Assembly (NCBI GenBank): GCA_910585005.1
Contig: CAJUCN010000002.1
Location: forward strand, 124,001-188,000
Length of the DNA stretch: 64,000 bases
Direction of reading: 5' to 3'
Source of the DNA: an uncultured Lachnospiraceae bacterium
GTDB lineage: Bacteria > Bacillota > Clostridia > Lachnospirales > Lachnospiraceae
Shown here: positions 59,092-64,000 of the stretch, one piece after another
Position numbering within the stretch: position 1 is the first letter of the stretch
How the letters are laid out: every line of letters starts with the position of its first letter
Notes under the pieces: generated by a model
What the model was told of the DNA's origin: nothing
Databases searched by the model: none
Seen by the model: the letters and a program-made list of their open reading frames with translations, nothing else
Made by a program: the position numbers and the translations under genes

Positions 59092-60630
59092 TTACAATTG
59101 TATGATTCTTGTCGCTGTACGTTCCGTAAACATTTTATCATGTTCTACCATGATCATGGTAGGTTTAAATTTTAAAATCAATTCTTCTATCTGCATTCTG
59201 GAAAACACATCGATGAAATTCAGTGGTTCATCCCAAATATAAAGGTGTGCTCTCTTACAAAGGCTTGCCGCCAAAAGTACCTTCTTCTTTTGCCCTCCGC
59301 TGTAATCTTCGATCCTTTTTTCAAACTGTATCCTGTTAAAATCCAGTTTCCGAAGAAGAGTCATAAACAAAGTAAGGTCGATTTCCCTTTCCTTTGCATA
59401 CTCCTGAATCGTTCCATACAGCATGGATGTGTCCTGAGAACAATAAGAAATGATCATCTTATTAGGAAGCTCAATTTTACCGCTAACCAAATCCGGAAAC
59501 TGCATGGGCATCTCTTCCCCGCCCTGCTCCATGTACTGGCTTAATATTGCTTTCATTACACTGGATTTTCCACACCCATTCCTGCCTTGCAAAAAAATCC
59601 TTTCGCCTTGCCGGATTTCCAACCAAAACCCTTTTATGATTTCTTTTCTCTGACAACTATTTTCGTAAGAGAATGCTGCATCCTCAATTACCACCAGTTT
59701 TTCTTTATAATGTGTAAGAGGAAACAATTTTATATCTTCTACTGTCTCTAAATTTTTTAATAATTTTGACTTTTCCTCAATTTCCTGGTTTTGTCTGCGC
59801 TCCAAGTTCTTCCGGCGCATCTGCATCCGCCTGGACTTTTCCCCTATATAGGCCCTTCTGTCGAGACCTTTCTCAACTTTATCAGATTTGATGCCTATCT
59901 TAGTAGCTTCCACTTTATCCGCCCATAAGCTGGTTCTTCTTGCCGATTCGGTGAGCCTTCGGATATCCTTTTTTAACTTCTCATTTTCTGCAAGTTCAAA
60001 AGCGTCCTGTTTTTGTTTATTTTCCCACCATGAACTAAAAGTTCCCTGCTGGATCTGAATATCCGCCTTATTAATTACCAACACATGGTCTACACAGTTA
60101 TCCATAAAATTTCTGTCATGGGACACCAAGATAAATCCTTTTTTCTTGTTCAGGTATTTGGAGAGGATCTCTCTGGATTCCATGTCTAAATGGTTTGTAG
60201 GTTCATCGATCAAAAGAAAATGCCCTTCCTGGGAAAACAAAAGCGCCAGCAAAACTTTTGTCTGTTCCCCATTGCTTAATGTGGAAAAAGGGCGGTAAAA
60301 CACTTCCCCATCCACTTTCAGATAATCCAACTCCCTGCACACCTTCCAGAACTCATAATCCGGATTAATCTCCTCAAGAACATCTATCGTATCCTTCTCC
60401 TTATCGTTTACCTCAAAAGGAAAATAATCAAATTTAACGGAACTTTTTATATTTCCATTATATTCATACTGTCCCATCAACAGCTTTAAAAATGTTGTTT
60501 TCCCTTTCCCGTTTCTTGCTACGAATCCTAATTTCCAATCAGTATCTATCTGAAAAGATACATCTTCAAAAATATTGTCGTAGCTTCCTTCATAATAAAA
60601 AGTTAAATTATTTACACTGATCTGTGACAT
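59092..60630 (-). CDS. Lsa-type ABC-F ribosome-protection protein
   Basis: 512 residues from the ATG at 60630 (GGAGG 7 bases upstream). Two ABC domains without membrane spans: first Walker A GRNGKGKTT-like ARNGKGKTTFLK, signature FSTLSNGEQTK, Walker B LLIDEPTNHLD; linker LTESARRTSLWADKVEATK (ribosome-contacting region); second Walker A GRNGCGKSSVMK, signature YSGGQKKK and WDEPLNFIDVF. The overall sequence follows Lsa(A)-type proteins, which displace lincosamides, streptogramins A and pleuromutilins from the ribosome. The gene has a leader peptide and attenuator. Drug phenotype is inferred. Confidence 0.88.
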   Translation of the reverse strand: MSQISVNNLTFYYEGSYDNIFEDVSFQIDTDWKLGFVARNGKGKTTFLKLLMGQYEYNGNIKSSVKFDYFPFEVNDKEKDTIDVLEEINPDYEFWKVCRELDYLKVDGEVFYRPFSTLSNGEQTKVLLALLFSQEGHFLLIDEPTNHLDMESREILSKYLNKKKGFILVSHDRNFMDNCVDHVLVINKADIQIQQGTFSSWWENKQKQDAFELAENEKLKKDIRRLTESARRTSLWADKVEATKIGIKSDKVEKGLDRRAYIGEKSRRMQMRRKNLERRQNQEIEEKSKLLKNLETVEDIKLFPLTHYKEKLVVIEDAAFSYENSCQRKEIIKGFWLEIRQGERIFLQGRNGCGKSSVMKAILSQYMEQGGEEMPMQFPDLVSGKIELPNKMIISYCSQDTSMLYGTIQEYAKEREIDLTLFMTLLRKLDFNRIQFEKRIEDYSGGQKKKVLLAASLCKRAHLYIWDEPLNFIDVFSRMQIEELILKFKPTMIMVEHDKMFTERTATRIIQL

Positions 60631-60647
60631 ATGCATTCCTCCAATCC

Positions 60648-60675
60648 AAAAAGGTGCAGAAGAAACCTCTGCACC
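60648..60675 (-). terminator. Attenuator terminator in the ABC-F leader
   Basis: On the minus strand GGTGCAGA and TCTGCACC form an 8-bp stem with a 7-base loop, followed by TTTTTGG and then the GGAGG ribosome site of the ABC-F gene. A terminator between promoter and ribosome site indicates premature termination as the default state. Confidence 0.8.
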
Positions 60676-60763
60676 AAAAAAGCAATATATCACTAACCAG
60701 ATATAAAATAAACTGTACATTCAATTAAATAAAATGATAAAAGCGTCAGATGTCTTCTTCTAC
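60656..60763 (-). promoter_or_regulatory. Antiterminator pairing in the ABC-F leader
   Basis: GTAGAAGAAG (RNA from 60754-60763) can pair over about ten bases with TTTCTTCTGC (60656-60665), which is the loop and 3' arm of the attenuator hairpin. The two structures exclude each other. The upstream TCAGAT, in the leader ORF end (60785-60790), can pair with ATCTGA (60746-60751) and cage this segment. Confidence 0.65.
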
Positions 60764-60782
60764 ACATAACCTATGAAATTTG

Positions 60783-60806
60783 TTATCTGATAGAAAAAAT
60801 ATACAT
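60783..60806 (-). CDS. Seven-residue leader peptide MYIFSIR
   Basis: ATG at 60806 after AAAGGAG with 8-base spacing, then YIFSIR and TAA. Its last codons lie in the TCAGAT arm that controls the antiterminator. A ribosome stalled here by an antibiotic would free the antiterminator. Too short for ordinary ORF calling. Existence is inferred from the ribosome site and position. Confidence 0.65.
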   Translation of the reverse strand: MYIFSIR

Positions 60807-60829
60807 CTAAACATCTCCTTTACCATTTG

Positions 60830-60865
60830 ATAATCATAACTTAACAAAAAATATCATTTTTGTCA
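60830..60865 (-). promoter_or_regulatory. Predicted promoter of the ABC-F leader transcript
   Basis: On the minus strand TTGACA (near 60857-60862) is followed 17 bases later by TAAGTT, a weak -10. TATGAT is seen five to six bases further down. Leader ORF starts roughly 25-30 bases after this. Confidence 0.5.
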
Positions 60866-60867
60866 AC

Positions 60868-61962
60868 TTAAAATATAATTCTGTCTCTCCCCTGCTCTTT
60901 TCCGTTGTATAGTTTTTCATCCGCTTCCTTGATAGTAGCTTTTAGTCCATTGCTAAAATCGTATTCCGCCAGACCGAACGTCATAGTAATGCCAAAACTA
61001 GTATCTCCGGCCTGGACTCGCAGGTTTTTAATCTTTCTTCGGATTTCTTCTATCTCTACATAAGCTTCATCACCATTATTTGAAGGAAAGATCAACAAAA
61101 ACTCTTCACCGCCCCATCTTGCGGCAAAATTCCCTTTTTGGATCTCTTTTTGAAAGATCTCTGATATTTTAATCAATACTTCATCCCCAATATCATGTCC
61201 ATACTGGTCATTGACTTTTTTAAAAAAATCAATATCACAGATACACAGACTAAAACCAATGCCGGACGACGCTTTGCGGGAAAGCTCTTCCAAGAATTCC
61301 ATTGCTTTTCTCCGGTTATATAAACCGGTAAGAATATCTGTATTTGCCTGTATTTTTAAACGGTTGTTATATTCAACAAGCTTTCCTTCCAGTTTTTGGG
61401 TATCATTGCTGAAAACAAATGCAATGACAGAAATACACCAGAAAATCGTTATCGTATTAATACTTTGAAAACTATTTTCCACCATAGATGTTATTTCCAA
61501 TTCCGGCGTGCCGGAATGATAAATGAAAAACAACAACATCCGAAATGCACAAAGAAAGACCGCTACAATAACCTTAACTGCATAATGTTTATAACTGGAA
61601 AAAAAGCAAAGCACAAGCAAAACCATAATGAAATGCTGTACGCCCACATTCCAACCCATGGCGCGCACCATGATACAGATCCACGATATCATTCCTATAC
61701 TAAAAATCCAAAGCACTGTCATGGATCGGTATTGATATGACATTACAAAGATACATGAAAAAATAATAGCAAAAACAATATACAATAACGCCCCGCTTAC
61801 GCTGAGTGCGGCGCTGCATAAGATCATATTTATCAAAAAGTAAAAAATAATGGATAGAACCAAAATTCTGATCACTACGACCAGCTTTTTTGATTCATTT
61901 TCAGCCATTGTATCTTTGCCGATAAATCCGGCAGCTTTTTTCAAAAAACCTGGTATACTCAA
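60868..61962 (-). CDS. Membrane diguanylate cyclase (GGDEF protein)
   Basis: 364 residues starting at a TTG with AGGGGAAAG upstream. Five to six membrane segments (about 27-185), no extracellular sensor domain, then a GGDEF domain: LTGLYNRRKAMEFL, DIDFFKKVNDQYGHDIGDEVL and active-site GGEEF (284-288). It makes c-di-GMP from two GTP and probably affects motility or adhesion. It lies about 100 bases downstream of the sugar-binding lipoprotein gene, on the same strand. Confidence 0.93.
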   Translation of the reverse strand: MSIPGFLKKAAGFIGKDTMAENESKKLVVVIRILVLSIIFYFLINMILCSAALSVSGALLYIVFAIIFSCIFVMSYQYRSMTVLWIFSIGMISWICIMVRAMGWNVGVQHFIMVLLVLCFFSSYKHYAVKVIVAVFLCAFRMLLFFIYHSGTPELEITSMVENSFQSINTITIFWCISVIAFVFSNDTQKLEGKLVEYNNRLKIQANTDILTGLYNRRKAMEFLEELSRKASSGIGFSLCICDIDFFKKVNDQYGHDIGDEVLIKISEIFQKEIQKGNFAARWGGEEFLLIFPSNNGDEAYVEIEEIRRKIKNLRVQAGDTSFGITMTFGLAEYDFSNGLKATIKEADEKLYNGKEQGRDRIIF

Positions 61963-62061
61963 TTCTTTCCCCTGCCTATCTGATAACCCTCATACAATGA
62001 TACAACAAGTATACTCTTTTAGACAGAAAAATGCAATCACAAACAGCCGAAATAAAATAAC

Positions 62062-63129
62062 TCAATATGCACGCACATCCAACAATTCTTGAGTAACCAC
62101 TGTAATAGGATAATCGACCCCATCAATTACCACGGACGAAACCGTATCGTCATGGGCATACATCCCTTCATCCACATATGAAAACTTATCCGGAATTTCC
62201 CCGGCTTCCAATTGTAAAATGATATCCTGGACAAGGGGTCCCTGTAAGGGGTTACATTCCACAATACAGGTGATTTTATCTTTTAAGATATAATCCATGG
62301 CTTCTTTTTTCACTCCGTCAAATGAAATCACCATGATATCCCCTCTGGCGATATCTGAACCTACCTTTTTTCCTGTTGCTTCAATAGCCTCTATCACACC
62401 AAAAGCCTCATTATCATTTTCACAATAAACAATATTGATATCGTCATACTTTTTTAAAAGGGATTCCATGACTTCCTTTCCCTTTGTCTGTGTAAAATCT
62501 CCAGTCACTTCCGTAAGAAGCGTGGTATTGGCATTTGCCTTGCAGGCTTCCCGAAGCCCCTTCGTCCGCCCAATCTGTGCAGAGGCGCCTAAAGTTCCCT
62601 GGATATTTACTATATTTGCATTATCTATTTTTTTCACCTGTAAAAACTGGTTGATCCATTCACCCGCCCTGGCGCCTTCCAACGCAAAATCAGAACCTAC
62701 CCAGGCAGTATACAGGCTCTCGTCTTCTACATCCACCATACGGTCAACGATAATCACCGGGATTCCGGCGTCCTTTGCCTCCTGGAGTACTGTATCCCAC
62801 CCGGTTTCAATTACTGGCGCAAGGACAATATAATCCACTTCCTGTTGAATAAAAGTGCGAATAGCCATAATTTGATTGGACTGTTTTTGCTGCCCATCCT
62901 CAAAAATCAATTCAAATCCATTTTCATTTGTGAATGTACTTTTCATTGACTCCGTATTTGCACTTCTCCAATCGGATTCCGCGCCAAGCTGGGAAAAACC
63001 TACTACAATATATTTATCTGGCATAATCTCTTCCGAATTGGTTTGATTCTTCTCTTTAAAGATTTTTCCACATCCTGCAAATACAATACAGGATAAAAAT
63101 ATTCCTGCTATGATCCATTTCTTTGTCAT
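62062..63129 (-). CDS. Periplasmic-type sugar-binding lipoprotein (YtfQ/RbsB family)
   Basis: 355 residues. Lipobox SCIVFAGCGK (Cys20). Type-1 periplasmic binding fold: KYIVVGFSQLGAESDWRSANTE, VDYIVLAPVIETGWDTVLQEAKDAGIPVIIVDR (split in the real fold), and DIMVISFDGVKKEAMDYI. The first segment resembles YtfQ galactofuranose binders. No permease or ATPase gene follows. Its ATG lies one base after the upstream chemoreceptor stop codon, so the two are co-translated. The receptor may use it as a ligand-sensing subunit (inference). Confidence 0.9.
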   Translation of the reverse strand: MTKKWIIAGIFLSCIVFAGCGKIFKEKNQTNSEEIMPDKYIVVGFSQLGAESDWRSANTESMKSTFTNENGFELIFEDGQQKQSNQIMAIRTFIQQEVDYIVLAPVIETGWDTVLQEAKDAGIPVIIVDRMVDVEDESLYTAWVGSDFALEGARAGEWINQFLQVKKIDNANIVNIQGTLGASAQIGRTKGLREACKANANTTLLTEVTGDFTQTKGKEVMESLLKKYDDINIVYCENDNEAFGVIEAIEATGKKVGSDIARGDIMVISFDGVKKEAMDYILKDKITCIVECNPLQGPLVQDIILQLEAGEIPDKFSYVDEGMYAHDDTVSSVVIDGVDYPITVVTQELLDVRAY

Positions 63130-63130
63130 G

Positions 63131-64000
63131 TCATTCCCCGTTGTCTGTACAGACTTCTTCCTGAACTATATTTTCCCTGCAATCCAGCTTAAAATAAGAA
63201 ACTAAATGATCCAGCTCACCTGCTATTTTATCTATTCTCTCGCAATTTTCATTTACCAATTGTATTTCGGACATAATATTATTAATATTGACACGGACTT
63301 CATCATTACTAGATGCATTTTCTGTACTAATGGCGCTTAAATCCTGTACATTTTCAATAACTCTTTCTTTATAATCCGCCAAATTGTCTTTTTTCTCCGC
63401 GATAAACTGAATTTCATTGACTGACTGGTCTAAATGAATGCTTAAATCTTCATATTTGGCCTGGGTATCGGAAACACTTTTTTGTCCCTCTTTAATCAGT
63501 TCGCAGACTACCTCTGTAGACCGAACAGATTTTCTGGATTTTTCTGTAATGGAACTGGCCAGCTTTTTGATCATTTCTGCGCCTTCCGCACTCTGTTCTG
63601 ACAAGTTCCTGATCTCTTCCGCCACTACTGCAAACCCTTTTCCGTGCTCTCCGGCTCTGGCCGCTTCTATAGAAGCATTCAGGCTTAAAAGCTTTGTCTG
63701 TCCTGAAATATTTAAAATAAGCTCCACTGCTTTATCAATTTCTGCAATGGAATCATTTGTAGCCTTAATTTGGATGGAAATGTCATTTACTGCATTTACC
63801 GATTTTTGGTTGTTATCCAGAATGATATCCATAGCCGCCTTGGCAGCGTTATTTACCTGGGTGATCTCCTCCGATCCTTGGAGCAAATGTTCAATATTTT
63901 CAGAAATATCATTAACACAATTTCCTATTTCCAACATTTGGTTCTGGATCTCCTGTACATGCCCTGTCATATTCGCGGAAGATGTTGATAATTCGCTTAC
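63131..64000 (-). CDS. Methyl-accepting chemotaxis protein, C-terminal part (5' end outside window)
   Basis: The frame is open to the window edge, with about 289 residues seen. Only the cytoplasmic signalling region is present: ISGQTKLLSLNASIEAARAG and HGKGFAVVAEEIRNLSEQS, then the antiparallel return helix. The sensor part lies to the right. Stop TGA is followed after one base by the ATG of the sugar-binding lipoprotein. Together with the GGDEF gene downstream it forms a sensing cluster. Confidence 0.92.
   Translation of the reverse strand, partial: VSELSTSSANMTGHVQEIQNQMLEIGNCVNDISENIEHLLQGSEEITQVNNAAKAAMDIILDNNQKSVNAVNDISIQIKATNDSIAEIDKAVELILNISGQTKLLSLNASIEAARAGEHGKGFAVVAEEIRNLSEQSAEGAEMIKKLASSITEKSRKSVRSTEVVCELIKEGQKSVSDTQAKYEDLSIHLDQSVNEIQFIAEKKDNLADYKERVIENVQDLSAISTENASSNDEVRVNINNIMSEIQLVNENCERIDKIAGELDHLVSYFKLDCRENIVQEEVCTDNGE

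Noticed and set aside
60631..60720. N-terminal extension of the ABC-F protein (hydrophobic 30 residues)
   Set aside because: The segment spans the attenuator hairpin and lacks a ribosome site; the ATG at 60630 has GGAGG and matches Lsa-type N-termini.

Overview
The window looks like chromosomal DNA of a spore-forming, low-GC, gut-type Clostridia, most likely Lachnospiraceae. Evidence: the Bacillus/Clostridium gene order HU, yabO/rqcP, yabP, yabQ, divIC, spoIIE, tilS, hpt, ftsH; CotS- and YtvI-like sporulation proteins; anaerobe oxygen defence (PerR, rubrerythrin, rubredoxin); a short type-3 ProS; and a galacto/lacto-N-biose phosphorylase locus typical of mucin or milk-glycan users. No rRNA, tRNA, CRISPR array, transposase or phage gene was recognised. 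The window opens inside an IMP-cyclohydrolase-like gene and closes inside a chemoreceptor gene.

Layout. 1-4.7 kb: purine enzyme, AzlCD exporter, GNAT, DUF896, GH13 alpha-glycosidase. 5-12.1 kb: the sporulation/division/housekeeping block, all on the minus strand. Its spoIIE member has a Spo0A-type promoter but lacks the membrane domain. 12.2-26.6 kb: a PEGA lipoprotein with VSGN repeats, CotS, cca, proS, a chemoreceptor, an O-antigen-ligase-like protein, YtvI, RluA, and a short Hsp70 downstream of a two-component system. 26.8-28 kb (plus): perR, rubrerythrin and a 57-aa rubredoxin behind a PerR-like box. 28-30.7 kb: an MTA/SAH-deaminase-like gene followed by a short ahcY. 30.9-39.9 kb: GH112 phosphorylase, a tiny membrane protein, sugar ABC permeases and binding protein, an AraC regulator with a 21-bp-phased direct-repeat operator, a NahK-type kinase and a 2-hydroxyacid dehydrogenase. 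40-41.2 kb: an ECF S-component and a DUF4430 protein under a cobalamin riboswitch. 41.2-50.4 kb: stand-alone RsmH, an XRE regulator, a chemoreceptor, TraX, Pgi, TSCPD protein, MurG and a DUF4358 lipoprotein. 50.5-54.9 kb: MBOAT acyltransferase with a secreted partner, ExoIII, and a tandem PII-like protein paired with a DUF1538 membrane protein. 56.7-59 kb: DUF2975, XRE, DUF4173. 59-60.8 kb: an Lsa-type ABC-F protein with a leader peptide and attenuator. 60.9-64 kb: diguanylate cyclase, sugar-binding lipoprotein and chemoreceptor.

How it works together. Three nutrient modules stand out: host-glycan disaccharide uptake and phosphorolysis, B12 uptake, and SAM-cycle by-product recycling that could run through deamination first. 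Several regulatory elements can be read directly: the spoIIE promoter with 0A-like boxes, the cobalamin riboswitch, the AraC operator, the PerR box, and the ABC-F attenuator with a 7-codon leader ORF and a mutually exclusive antiterminator. The least described modules are tandem-PII/DUF1538, the membrane-less SpoIIE, the chemoreceptor/binding-protein/GGDEF cluster, and the deaminase/short-AhcY pair.
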